A DNA stretch of 34,204 bases from Cupriavidus basilensis OR16 (GTDB lineage: Bacteria; Pseudomonadota; Gammaproteobacteria; Burkholderiales; Burkholderiaceae). Position 1 is the first letter of the stretch; each line of letters begins with the position of its first letter. The stretch is taken from contig NZ_AHJE01000078.1 in assembly GCF_000243095.1 (NCBI RefSeq), positions 1 through 34,204 of the forward strand, given 5' to 3'. The notes beneath the pieces were generated by a model. That model did not search any database and was not told the origin of the DNA. It saw only the letters and a list, made by a program, of their open reading frames with translations. A program made the position numbers and the translations under genes. This document shows positions 15,301-23,526 of this stretch, piece by piece.

Positions 15301-16884
15301 TCAAGCCAGGGCCTCGCGCGTCTCCACGCCGTCCACCAAGCGCTCGATCCCTAGCGGGTTGGCATTCTTGAGCGCGTCGGGGAGCAAGGCGTCGGGGAAG
15401 TTCTGGAAGCAGACCGGCCGCAGGAAGCGATCGATGGCTAGCGTGCCCACCGAGGTGCCGCGCGCGTCGGAGGTGGCCGGATAGGGGCCACCGTGGACCA
15501 TGGCGTCGCACACTTCCACGCCCGTCGGGTAGCCGTTGATCAGCAGGCGGCCAACCTTCTCTTCCAGCAGCGCGAGGATGTCGGTGGACGCCATCAGGTC
15601 CGCCGGCTCGCCGATCAGCGTGGCAGTCAACTGGCCGCGCAAGCCTTGCAAGGCGCGCATCAGTTCTTCCCGGTCGGCCACCTCCACCACCACCGTCGCC
15701 GGGCCGAAGACTTCCTCCTGCAGCAGCGGGTCGCCCTCCAGTAGGAGGCTGACATCGGCCTTGAAGACCTGCGCATGCGCTTGGTGGCCTTCTTGCTCGC
15801 TGCCCGCCAGGCGCGTCACGCCCGGGCGCGCCAGCAATGCCTCCAGGCCATGGCTGTAGCTGGCCAGCGCGCCGGTGTTGAGCATGGTCTGCGGGGCCAC
15901 GTCGCGCATCTGCCCGCAAAAGCGCTCGAGAAAGGCGCTGAGCTCGGCGGAGCGGATGCCGATCACCAGGCCCGGATTGGTGCAGAACTGCCCTGCCCCC
16001 AGCACCACCGAGGCCGCCAACTCGCCGGCGACCTTGTCGCCGCGCGCCTGCAACGCGCCGGGCAACAGCACGACCGGGTTGATGCTGCTCATCTCGGCAA
16101 ACACCGGGATCGGGTGCTGACGCGCTGCGGCCATGTCACACAAGGCGCGGCCGCCCTTGAGTGAGCCGGTGAAGCCCACCGCCTGGATGGCCGGATGCTT
16201 CACCAGCGTCTCGCCGACACCCGAGCCGAAGATCATGTTGAACACGCCTACAGGCATGCCGGTACGCCCGGCGGCGCGGAGGATGGCATCCGCCACCAGT
16301 TCCGCCGTGGCCATGTGGCCGCTGTGCGCTTTGAACACGACGGGGCAGCCGGCCGCCAGTGCGGCAGCCGTATCGCCGCCGGCGGTAGAAAACGCCAGCG
16401 GGAAATTGCTCGCGCCGAACACTGCCACCGGGCCAACGCCGATGCGGCACTGGCGCAGGTCCACGCGCGGCAGCGGCGTGCGCTGCGGCTGCGCGCGGTC
16501 AATGCGGGCGCCGAGGAAATCGCCCCGCCGCAGAACGCGCGCGAACAAGCGCATCTGCCCGCTTGTGCGGGCGCGCTCGCCCTGGATGCGCGCTGCCGGC
16601 AACGCGGTCTCGCGGCAGACGATGGCGATAAACGCCTCGTCCAGCGCATCCAGCTCGTCGGCGATGGCATCCAGGAACTGCGCGCGGCGCTCGGCCGGCA
16701 GGCTACGATAGGCCGCGAATGCTGCGGCCGCGGCGTTGGCGGCGGCATCCACCTCCTCCACCGTGGCCTGGATGAAGCGCTGCGGCAGCGCCTCGCCGGT
16801 GGTGGCGTCCAGGCTGCGCAAGATGACGGATCCGGCCGCGCTGCGACCGCCACCGATGTAGTTGTAGCCGGCGTTGTCCGACAT
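15301..16884 (-). CDS. 2,5-dioxovalerate (alpha-ketoglutaric semialdehyde) dehydrogenase
   Basis: The 527-residue aldehyde dehydrogenase has the features and length of the KGSADH group: GPVAVFGASNFPLAFSTAGGDTA (Asn160), VVFKAHSGH (Lys185), GFTGSLKGGRAL, catalytic Glu264 in FAEMSSINPV and Cys301 in GAGQFCTNPGL, and the C-terminal GYPTGVEVCDAMVHGGPYPA. It oxidises 2-oxoglutarate semialdehyde to 2-oxoglutarate with NAD(P). This is the last step of the Weimberg pentose pathway, of oxidative hexuronate/aldarate breakdown and of hydroxyproline breakdown. The start at 16884 has a near-ideal AAGGAGATTATTATG. It heads the three-gene operon with Ldh2 and MFS. The divergent XylX makes exactly its substrate. 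Confidence 0.93.
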   Translation of the reverse strand: MSDNAGYNYIGGGRSAAGSVILRSLDATTGEALPQRFIQATVEEVDAAANAAAAAFAAYRSLPAERRAQFLDAIADELDALDEAFIAIVCRETALPAARIQGERARTSGQMRLFARVLRRGDFLGARIDRAQPQRTPLPRVDLRQCRIGVGPVAVFGASNFPLAFSTAGGDTAAALAAGCPVVFKAHSGHMATAELVADAILRAAGRTGMPVGVFNMIFGSGVGETLVKHPAIQAVGFTGSLKGGRALCDMAAARQHPIPVFAEMSSINPVVLLPGALQARGDKVAGELAASVVLGAGQFCTNPGLVIGIRSAELSAFLERFCGQMRDVAPQTMLNTGALASYSHGLEALLARPGVTRLAGSEQEGHQAHAQVFKADVSLLLEGDPLLQEEVFGPATVVVEVADREELMRALQGLRGQLTATLIGEPADLMASTDILALLEEKVGRLLINGYPTGVEVCDAMVHGGPYPATSDARGTSVGTLAIDRFLRPVCFQNFPDALLPDALKNANPLGIERLVDGVETREALA

Positions 16885-17158
16885 AATAATCTCCTTCGAA
16901 AGGGTTCACCGGGCGCGCAAGCGTGCGCCCCGGGCAGGAAGCGTGAAAGCGGATTGCGGGTTGCCGGCTCAGGTCAATGCCGGCCGGACGAATGGCGCTG
17001 GCGCACAGCCTTGTGCGACGCCCGTGCGGAGCCAAAGGCGACGCGGTTTGCGCTAACCGCAGCCGGACCGGTGGCGGCTGGCTGCGGCTTCAGGCGGGCG
17101 AAAGCGCAGAGTCTGTCAATTGCCGGCGTAGCGGCAATGGGCTGGGCCATGGACTGCA

Positions 17159-17189
17159 TTGGGGGGGGCTCCTCGGATGGCGCCCCCAA
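17159..17189. other. Hairpin in the aldehyde dehydrogenase leader
   Basis: TTGGGGG (17159-17165) pairs with CCCCCAA (17183-17189) around a loop rich in GC. No U-run follows on either strand, so a simple intrinsic terminator is unlikely. It could structure the long leader. Functional meaning is a guess. Confidence 0.35.
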
Positions 17190-17312
17190 CGTTCTGCCCG
17201 GGGCACATCCGGGGGGCTATCGCTTTTGTCTGGAGGCGCGCGTTGCGGCACTTCCACGGCCCCCATTCTAGAGAGACGACCGATACCTTCCCAATGATAT
17301 ATTTGGATTAAA

Positions 17313-17331
17313 CAATAACCTCACGTTATTG
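17313..17331. promoter_or_regulatory. Operator-like dyad, site A
   Basis: The perfect inverted repeat CAATAAC-CTCAC-GTTATTG has 7-bp arms and a 5-bp spacer. Its core, ATAACC-N5-TTAT, is shared with site B at 18185-18201. It ends four bases from the stop codon of the LysR gene and lies at the AT-rich upstream edge of the dehydrogenase operon, as expected for a LysR binding site activating that operon. Confidence 0.7.
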
Positions 17332-17334
17332 AAA

Positions 17335-18165
17335 TCAGGTCGGTCCCGCCGCATCGTCCGCCATGCCGCCAGCCATTCCACCCGCCGCCCCCCGCAGCAG
17401 GATCGAGGCGAACTCCCGGGCCGAACCGGTGACCTGCAGGAAGGTATGCATCGAGATGGTCTCCACGGTGTTGGCCGGCGACGGGATCCCGGCATCGGCG
17501 AACGCCCGCTCCATGCGCGCGCGGATCGGCGTGCCTTGCGGGTAGAGGATCCATGGCCAGTCGCCGAGTTGCTCCAGCGGGGTCGGCGTGATGACGCACA
17601 GGGGATGCCGACTGTTCACCACCATGCAGAACGGCTCCGGCTCCAACGGCTGAAAGTCGAACAATTGCCGTTGGCCCTCCTCGGTGAAACGCGCCACCAC
17701 CAGGTCGAGCTCCTTTTGTTCAAGCATCTCCAGCAGATGGTCGCTGGTGTGTTCCACCACCTCGATGGACAGCAGCGGGTAACGTTCCTTGATCTTCACG
17801 ATGGCCTTCGGCAGCACCAGGGAGGTGGCGGCAAAGATGGTGCCCACTTTCAGAAAACCATGCCCGCCGCTGCGCAGCCGGTTCATCTGGTCGAGGAAGC
17901 GGTGCGCGTCGTTCAGCGCCATCTCCGCGAAACGCACCACCTGCGCCCCCAGCTCGGTGGGCGGCATGCTCCGCGGCAGGCGCTGGAACAGCGCGAATCC
18001 AAGCAGGTTCTCGGTCTCGCGCAGCATCTTGCTCACGGCCGGCTGGCTGATGTTCATCTGCTCGGCCGTGGCGTGCATGTTGCTGGTGCGTGCCAGCGTG
18101 TCGATCAGCACCAGATGCTTGAAACGGAGCCAGTTGCAGAGGTGGGAGAAAGCGAGGTCGGCCAT
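17335..18165 (-). CDS. LysR-family regulator of the sugar-acid locus
   Basis: The 276-residue protein has a GbpR-like LysR N-terminus: FKHLVLIDTLARTSNMHATAEQMNISQPAVSKMLRETENLLG (helix-turn-helix about 24-55). The effector domain contains GFLKVGTIFAATSLVLPKAI, ELDLVVARFTEEG and the family segment ETISMHTFLQVTGSAREFASIL. It is about 25-30 residues shorter than usual: after ASILLRG it ends in a low-complexity tail (GAAGGMAGGMADDAAGPT) where relatives have the final strand and helix. Whether this is natural or a truncation is unclear. It sits between its two probable targets, divergent xylX and the co-oriented dehydrogenase operon, each preceded by the same dyad. Confidence 0.88.
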   Translation of the reverse strand: MADLAFSHLCNWLRFKHLVLIDTLARTSNMHATAEQMNISQPAVSKMLRETENLLGFALFQRLPRSMPPTELGAQVVRFAEMALNDAHRFLDQMNRLRSGGHGFLKVGTIFAATSLVLPKAIVKIKERYPLLSIEVVEHTSDHLLEMLEQKELDLVVARFTEEGQRQLFDFQPLEPEPFCMVVNSRHPLCVITPTPLEQLGDWPWILYPQGTPIRARMERAFADAGIPSPANTVETISMHTFLQVTGSAREFASILLRGAAGGMAGGMADDAAGPT

Positions 18166-18184
18166 GAGCGCAACATGCCGGATT

Positions 18185-18201
18185 GATAACCCAGCATTAT
18201 C
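18185..18201. promoter_or_regulatory. Operator-like dyad, site B
   Basis: GATAA-CCCAGCA-TTATC is a perfect 5-bp-arm dyad with a T-N11-A core, in the 129-nt gap between the LysR start (18165) and the xylX start (18295). The core ATAACC-N5-TTAT is identical to site A. Position and sequence fit the autoregulation and activation site of the LysR protein. Confidence 0.72.
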
Positions 18202-18294
18202 GAATGTTGAAAAATTGTCATTGGAGTTTATCAGCAGCCCTCTTTAATGTGGAGCGCCTGTACGCTCTCAGACCGCAAGACCGGTAGACGACCC

Positions 18295-19494
18295 ATGCCC
18301 CACGTGCAACTCACACTTTCCAACTCCCTGCCCGAAGACTGGGAGCGCGCCACCCTGATCGGCCGCGCCTGGATTCCCGGCGAGATCGCCGGCCCCTCGC
18401 CCGTGGTGCTGCGCGCCGACGGCGTGTTCGACCTGTCCCGCTCCTTTGCCACCCTCAGCCAATTGCTGGAAAGCGACTCCCCCCTGCAAGCCGTGCGCAG
18501 CGTGCAGGGGCGCCTGATCTGCAGCATCCAGGACCTGCTCGACAACAGCACCGGCACTCCGGCGCCGGCACGCCCCTTCCTGCTGGCGCCCGCAGACCTG
18601 CAGGTGATCAAGGCTGCCGGTGTGACCTTCGCCGCCAGCATGATCGAACGCGTGATCGAAGAGCAGGCCGCCGGCGACCCCGCCAAGGCCGAAAGTGTGC
18701 GCCGGACCGTCCAGGCCACCATCGGCGACAACCTGCGCGCCATCCGCCCCGGCTCGCCCGAAGCTATGCGCCTGAAGCAGCTCCTGATCGAACAAGGCAT
18801 GTGGTCGCAATACCTGGAAGTCGGAATCGGGCCGGACGCGGAAGTCTTCACCAAAGCGCCCGTGCTGGCCAGCGTCGGGTCCGGCGCTGCCATCGGCATC
18901 CACCCAAAGTCCGAATGGAACAACCCCGAGCCCGAAGTGGTGCTGGCCGTCGACAGCCGCGGCCGCATCCACGGCGCCACCCTCGGCAACGACGTCAACC
19001 TGCGCGACTTCGAAGGCCGTAGCGCCCTGCTGCTCAGCAAGGCCAAGGACAACAACGCCTCGTGCGCCATCGGCCCCTTCATCCGCCTGTTCGACGAACA
19101 CTTCACCCTGGATGACGTCCGCGCCTGCGAAGTCAACCTGGAAGTGGCCGGCGACGACGGCTACACCCTGCGCGGCGCCAGCTCCATGAACCAGATCAGC
19201 CGCGACCCGGCCGACATCGTGGGCCAGACGCTCAACGTCAATCACCAGTATCCGGACGGCTTCCTGCTGTTCCTCGGCACGCTCTTCGCGCCCACCGAGG
19301 ACCGCGACCAACCCGGCGACGGCTTCACCCACAAACTGGGCGACCGCGTGAGCATCCGCAATGAACAGCTCGGCGGGCTACACAACGTGGTCACCCACAG
19401 CAGCCAAGCAACGCCGTGGACATTCGGCATCGGCGCGCTAATGGCGAACCTAGTCAAGCGAGGCCTGCCCGTCGGAAAGCAAGAGTCTGCCTAG
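18295..19494 (+). CDS. xylX: 2-keto-3-deoxypentonate dehydratase, XylX type (FAH superfamily)
   Basis: The start at 18295 (MPHVQLTLSNSLPEDW) gives 399 residues; an upstream ATG at 18247 is less likely because family members begin near LPEDWxxATLIGR. Segments closely match my memory of Caulobacter XylX: LAPADLQVIKAAGVTFAASMIERVIEEQ, GMWSQYLEVGIGPDAEVFTKAPVL, WNNPEPEVVLAVDS, GNDVNLRDFEGRSALLLSKA, KDNNASCAIGPFIRLFDE and DGFLLFLGTLFAP. XylX dehydrates 2-keto-3-deoxy-D-xylonate to 2-oxoglutarate semialdehyde, a step of the Weimberg pathway, using a metal bound by the Glu/Asp set in this fold. The paired semialdehyde dehydrogenase is across the divergent LysR gene. Which pentonate isomer is used is not known. 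Confidence 0.88.
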   Translation: MPHVQLTLSNSLPEDWERATLIGRAWIPGEIAGPSPVVLRADGVFDLSRSFATLSQLLESDSPLQAVRSVQGRLICSIQDLLDNSTGTPAPARPFLLAPADLQVIKAAGVTFAASMIERVIEEQAAGDPAKAESVRRTVQATIGDNLRAIRPGSPEAMRLKQLLIEQGMWSQYLEVGIGPDAEVFTKAPVLASVGSGAAIGIHPKSEWNNPEPEVVLAVDSRGRIHGATLGNDVNLRDFEGRSALLLSKAKDNNASCAIGPFIRLFDEHFTLDDVRACEVNLEVAGDDGYTLRGASSMNQISRDPADIVGQTLNVNHQYPDGFLLFLGTLFAPTEDRDQPGDGFTHKLGDRVSIRNEQLGGLHNVVTHSSQATPWTFGIGALMANLVKRGLPVGKQESA

Positions 19495-19674
19495 ACATCG
19501 CGTGGTCCAATGCGAGTAGACCCTGTCGAGAGCCAGGGCTTAGCGCGATATTTGCAGCGCTGCCAGCGCAAATCATGAACCGATGGTATCGGTGCCGAGC
19601 CGGCCTCGCACTTCTTAGACAGCCTGACCTAGGGTATCGCGGTCCGGCCGGCGTTTCCTGGTACATCGACGCGG

Positions 19675-20929
19675 TTGACGGATGCCGTCGTCCGCTTCGA
19701 GATGGAGCTACCGGAACGCCTGTCTGCACGATGTCGCGGTAGACCTATCGGCGTGCCCGACTGTAGACCGGTAGGTGACCAATTGAATGAAGCCCGCAGC
19801 CCCTCCCCTATGCCGGCTTGGCTAGCGGTGGGTTCCGTGACTGTGGGCGCCTTTGCGTTCGTCACAACGGAATTCTTGCCGGTCGGACTTTTGCCACAAA
19901 TCGCCCAGGAGTTCGGCGTAACGCCTGGCACCGCTGGCCTCATGGTCACGATCCCAGGCGTGACGGCAGCCATTTCCGCGCCGGGCATGATGCTCGGGGC
20001 TGGACGGGTCGACCGCCGCTATATCCTGCTCATACTTTCGGCGTTGCTGCTGTCGTCCAATCTGATATCCGCATTTGCACCCAATTTCGCGGTCATGCTG
20101 ATCGGGCGCGCCATTCTTGGTGCAAGCCTGGGAGGCTTTTGGACCCTCGCGCTTGCCGCAGCGGGAAGACTGGTGCAGCCGCATGAAGCAGCGCGCGCGA
20201 CTGCAATGATTCTGGCGGGGGTCACGTTTGCTACAGTGATTGGAGTACCGTTCGGCACGTTCATCGCCAACCTTGCGTCATGCATTGCGTTTCGCTGATC
20301 TGTTCGCGCTCTTGCGCCGGACGCACCCACGCAGAAGCTTGTTCATGGTCGCCTTTATCTTCGGCGCTCACTTTTCTTCCTATACGTTCATTGCCCCTTT
20401 CCTGCTGCAATACGCCGACTTCAGCACCGAGGGCATTACATGGGTCTTACTGGGCTTCGGAGCCATCGGCTTCGTTTCCAATTTCGCCGTGTCGGCAACG
20501 GTAACGCGCAACCTCAAGGCGTCGCTGGCTACGATGGTCCTGATGCTGATGATCTCGCTGCTAATGATGCCTGCGCTACGCCATTCTGCCCCGACAGTGG
20601 TGGCGATCATTCTTGCGTGGGGCATCGCATTTGGCGCAATTCCACTGTGCCTCAGCTTGTGGATTCAGAAATCGACATCCGATCTGCCGGAAGCAGGCTC
20701 AGCACTGTTCGTTGGCATAATTCAGGTCGCGATCGCCGTTGGTTCGTCTCTCGGCGGCGGCGTCGTGGACCGGGTTGGCATTCCAGCGGACTTCGAACTC
20801 GGTGCGGTCCTCGCGCTGGTCGGGCTTGCGATACTCGGGAGCTTCCTCACCCCTCAAAAGGATATTGGCTCAACTTCTGTCCCAGGAGAAAGGCTTGGGA
20901 CCCGACCGGACTGCGGCCAGAGCGTATAG
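19675..20929 (+). pseudogene. MFS efflux transporter (DHA1 type), internal deletion and frameshift
   Basis: The first frame (19675, or MPAWLAVGSV at 19810, to 20298) encodes about five helices of a DHA1/NepI-like exporter: GAFAFVTTEFLPVGLLPQIA, GRAILGASLGGFW and FATVIGVPFGTFIANLAS. At about 20280 it breaks. The second frame continues with ALRFADLFALLRRTHPRRSL and the second six-helix half: FGAHFSSYTFIAPFLLQYA, GFGAIGFVSNF, GIAFGAIPLCLSLWIQ. Relatives have roughly 30-40 more residues between these pieces (helix 6 and the central loop), so an internal deletion removed them and shifted the frame. Such carriers usually export purines, sugars or drugs. Not functional as one protein. Confidence 0.85.
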
Positions 20930-20939
20930 ATAACGTTTC

Positions 20940-22732
20940 CCGCTGATCGAGCAAACGCGGGATTTCCTTGCGCAAACCGGCACCATCATGCTGTTGACCG
21001 ATCCGGATGGCATGATCCTCCAGCAGGAAGGAGACATGCGCATTATCGATGCCGGCAGGTGAGGTTGGACTAGTGCCCGGCTGCAACTGGAAGGAGATTA
21101 ATTGTGGAACCAATGCCATCGGCACTACCCTGGCATTACAGCAACCTGTGCAGATCCATGGCGCCGAGCATTTTTGCGCGGGCATAAAGCGTTGGACTTG
21201 TTCTGCCTCGGTGATTCGCGATCCGGTGGATGCCAGCGTACTCGGGGCCATTGATGTGTCGGGCCTTGCGGAGACCTATAGTCGGCACAGCCTTGCCCTG
21301 ATAGTCTCGCTGGCAGGCCGGGGCGAAGGCCGCCTTGCCAAGCTCTCTATGGAGCGCCGCCCGCATCTGCTTGATCGCTGCATGGCATGTTTCGGTTCGG
21401 GGCGAAGCGATGGTGTCCTCGTCCTTGATGAGCGGGGACGGCTGGTCAAGGGCAATCCGCAGGCCGCAGGCCGCTTCCGCCCTGGCGCGACTGGGCGTGC
21501 ACGCCGTATTGAATGATGCGTTTTCCATCCCCGGCCTGGACATCGTTGCGAACTCTGCCAAGGCCGAGCGCGCTCCTGAGTGGTTGAGCCTGGCACGGGT
21601 CGAAACCATCCACGAAGGGCGGGACGTTCTTGGGTTCCTGGTCGTGATTCCCGCCGCCGCACGACAGGTCAGGTTGCCACCGGCTCTCGGCATGCGCGAC
21701 GCTGGCCGAGAAGTGGCACCCGCGTTTAGCAGGGTTGTCGGCAATGGCGAGGCATTACGTGCGGCCGTCGCGAAGGCACAGCGGTTGGCCCCCTCAAAGG
21801 TGCCCGTGCTTCTGCTAGGCGAGACCGGTGTTGGCAAGGAATTGTTTGCCCAGGGAATCCATCAGGCCAGCGCCTGCGCCGGCGGTCCGTTTGTCGCACT
21901 CAATTGCGGCGGACTGTCGCGGGACCTGCTTGCAAGCGAACTCTTTGGCTATGCGGATGGTGCCTTCACCGGTGCGCGCAAATCGGGGGCCGCCGGGAAG
22001 ATCGAGGCCGCGAGCGGCGGCACATTGTTCCTGGATGAAATCGGTGAGATGCCGCTAGATATCCAGCCCCACTTGCTGCGGGTGCTGGAGGAAGGCGAAC
22101 TCTATCGTCTAGGCGAAAACTCTCCGCGAAAAGCCGACTTTCGCCTGATCGCGGCCACGCATCGCAACCTGAGGGACGAAATCGCTGAGGGAAAATTCCG
22201 CATGGACTTGTTCTATCGGATTGCCGTGACCACTGTATCGATACCACCGCTGCGTGACCGCAAGGACGACCTGCCCGCGCTCATCGCTCACTGGTTGACC
22301 CATCTTTGCGAGCGCTACGGTCTACCCGCGACTTCGTTTGACGACGAAGCCTATGCATGCCTTCTAACCTATGATTGGCCAGGTAATGTGCGCGAGCTGC
22401 GTAACGCGATCGAAGGCTCCCTGCTGATGGCGAAAGACTGTGTGATCACCACGGACAAACTACCATCTGAAATCACCATCGGGTCGATCATGAGCCGAGG
22501 TGGTGCTGACCAAGAAGCGACGCCACCATTCAGCGCAAAAATCTATTCACTGGAAAATGCCGAAGCCGAATCAATTCGGGAGGCGCTCGCCTACAACGGC
22601 GGCAATCTGACAAAAACCGCTTTCCAGTTGGGCATTGCAAAAAGTACCTTATATCAAAAGATCCGCAAATATGGGTTGCTCCAGGCTGCGAGTGAAACCC
22701 GGGGAAGACAAGGAAGTGGGTTGCTGGAGTAA
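20940..22732 (+). pseudogene. AcoR-type sigma-54-dependent activator, frameshifted and N-truncated
   Basis: Pieces in three frames form an AcoR-like enhancer-binding protein. Piece 1 (20943-21045) reads LIEQTRDFLAQTGTIMLLTD and then DPDGMILQQEG. Piece 2 (21049 to about 21467) is the GAF sensor, CNWKEINCGTNAIGTTLALQ to RLVKGNPQAA. Piece 3 (about 21475-22732) continues SALARLGVHAVLND and the AAA+ domain with Walker A GETGVGKE, the sigma-54 contact loop GAFTGA, Walker B GTLFLDEIGEMPL, and a Fis-type helix-turn-helix at the end. The second shift is explained by a 7-bp tandem duplication at 21461-21474. About 60 N-terminal residues are missing. AcoR relatives activate acetoin or alcohol catabolism genes; none are nearby. 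Confidence 0.88.
21461..21474 (+). repeat. 7-bp tandem duplication inactivating the AcoR-type gene
   Basis: AGGCCGC occurs twice in direct tandem (21461-21467, 21468-21474). Removing one copy restores the reading frame exactly: GNPQAA joins SALARLGVHAV, as in intact relatives. This looks like a recent replication-slippage mutation. Confidence 0.85.
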
Positions 22733-22770
22733 GCCCAGCAGCACGTCGAGACCGTACCGCGACAGAATCC

Positions 22771-23526
22771 CTACGCCAACCGCTGAAGCAAATGTGGGGC
22801 GGACGATGCCAGCAACGCGACCCCGGAGGCGGCGAGCAGACTCAACACAATCTTGCGGAACGTTGCTTCCGAAATGCCAACATACAGACGCGCACCCACG
22901 AGAGTGGGAATTAGCATCGCCGGCCCGACGATGGCAAACATCGGCAGCATTTCACGTGTCACGATTCCCTTTTCCACGTAGATGGCCATCGTCACAAGCA
23001 GCAATGCGAGGTTGAAGTTCTGAATGATCGCACGCTGTTCATCCTTGTCAAATCCTCGCAACGTGCACCACAGTGTAGGAATTGTGCCGGTGAAGCCCCC
23101 GATGCCACCCATGATCCCCCCGACGCCACCCACGATCCAGTCGGCTACTCTCCCACCCGCCGTGATGGTCGGCAGGTTTCTTGCCGCAAGCATCGTGGGG
23201 CACCACAGCACAAGGAACGTACCCAGGAGAGCCTTGAAAAGTTGAAGGTCGAGCGCCGGAAGAATCGCGACGCCAATAGGTATGCCCACCAGGCCGCCGA
23301 TCAAGAAAGGCCACAGCCTGCCCAGCTTCAATCCTCGGCGCATGGTTACCGCGGCGATGATCTGCCCCGTCAACGCCCCAAAGACGGCCATTGCCGCGGC
23401 CAGTTTAGGATCCAGCGACCAGGCCCAGAACGACATAGCAGTGAGTCCAAAGGCGAAGCCCGACAGCCCTTGAACGAAGCCCGCAACAATTGCTCCAATT
23501 GCCACAACCAAGATCACTGCATCCAT
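22771..23526 (-). CDS. TauE/SafE-family membrane transporter
   Basis: This 251-residue protein has about eight hydrophobic helices and the TauE/SafE pattern of two repeated halves: an N-terminal GFVQGLSGFAFGLTAMSFWAW and the mid-protein VGGVGGIMGGIGGFTGTIPTLWC. The family exports or imports sulfite, sulfonates and other small organic anions. It starts at 23526, overlapping the end of the broken uronate dehydrogenase frame by 13 nt, and is the last gene of the minus-strand array. In this setting it may move a sugar-acid product or be unrelated. Complete, no disruption seen. It converges with the AcoR-type pseudogene 38 nt away. Confidence 0.88.
   Translation of the reverse strand: MDAVILVVAIGAIVAGFVQGLSGFAFGLTAMSFWAWSLDPKLAAAMAVFGALTGQIIAAVTMRRGLKLGRLWPFLIGGLVGIPIGVAILPALDLQLFKALLGTFLVLWCPTMLAARNLPTITAGGRVADWIVGGVGGIMGGIGGFTGTIPTLWCTLRGFDKDEQRAIIQNFNLALLLVTMAIYVEKGIVTREMLPMFAIVGPAMLIPTLVGARLYVGISEATFRKIVLSLLAASGVALLASSAPHLLQRLA

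Larger units (their letters stand above)
16885..17334 (-). other. 450-nt leader/intergenic region upstream of the aldehyde dehydrogenase
   Basis: The gap between the LysR stop and the dehydrogenase start holds no recognised gene; a 71-codon minus-strand frame at 16974-17189 has no family match. The distal end is AT-rich (17290-17331) and carries the operator-like dyad, so transcription probably begins around 17260-17300. That would give an unusually long untranslated leader of about 400 nt, which includes a G/C hairpin at 17159-17189. Confidence 0.5.

Noticed and set aside
16195..17271. 358-codon plus-strand frame opposite the aldehyde dehydrogenase
   Set aside because: No family match and composition of an antisense shadow; the KGSADH motifs lie on the minus strand.
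18268..19332. 354-codon minus-strand frame opposite xylX
   Set aside because: Gly/Ala/Asp-rich antisense shadow; XylX-type motifs are on the plus strand.
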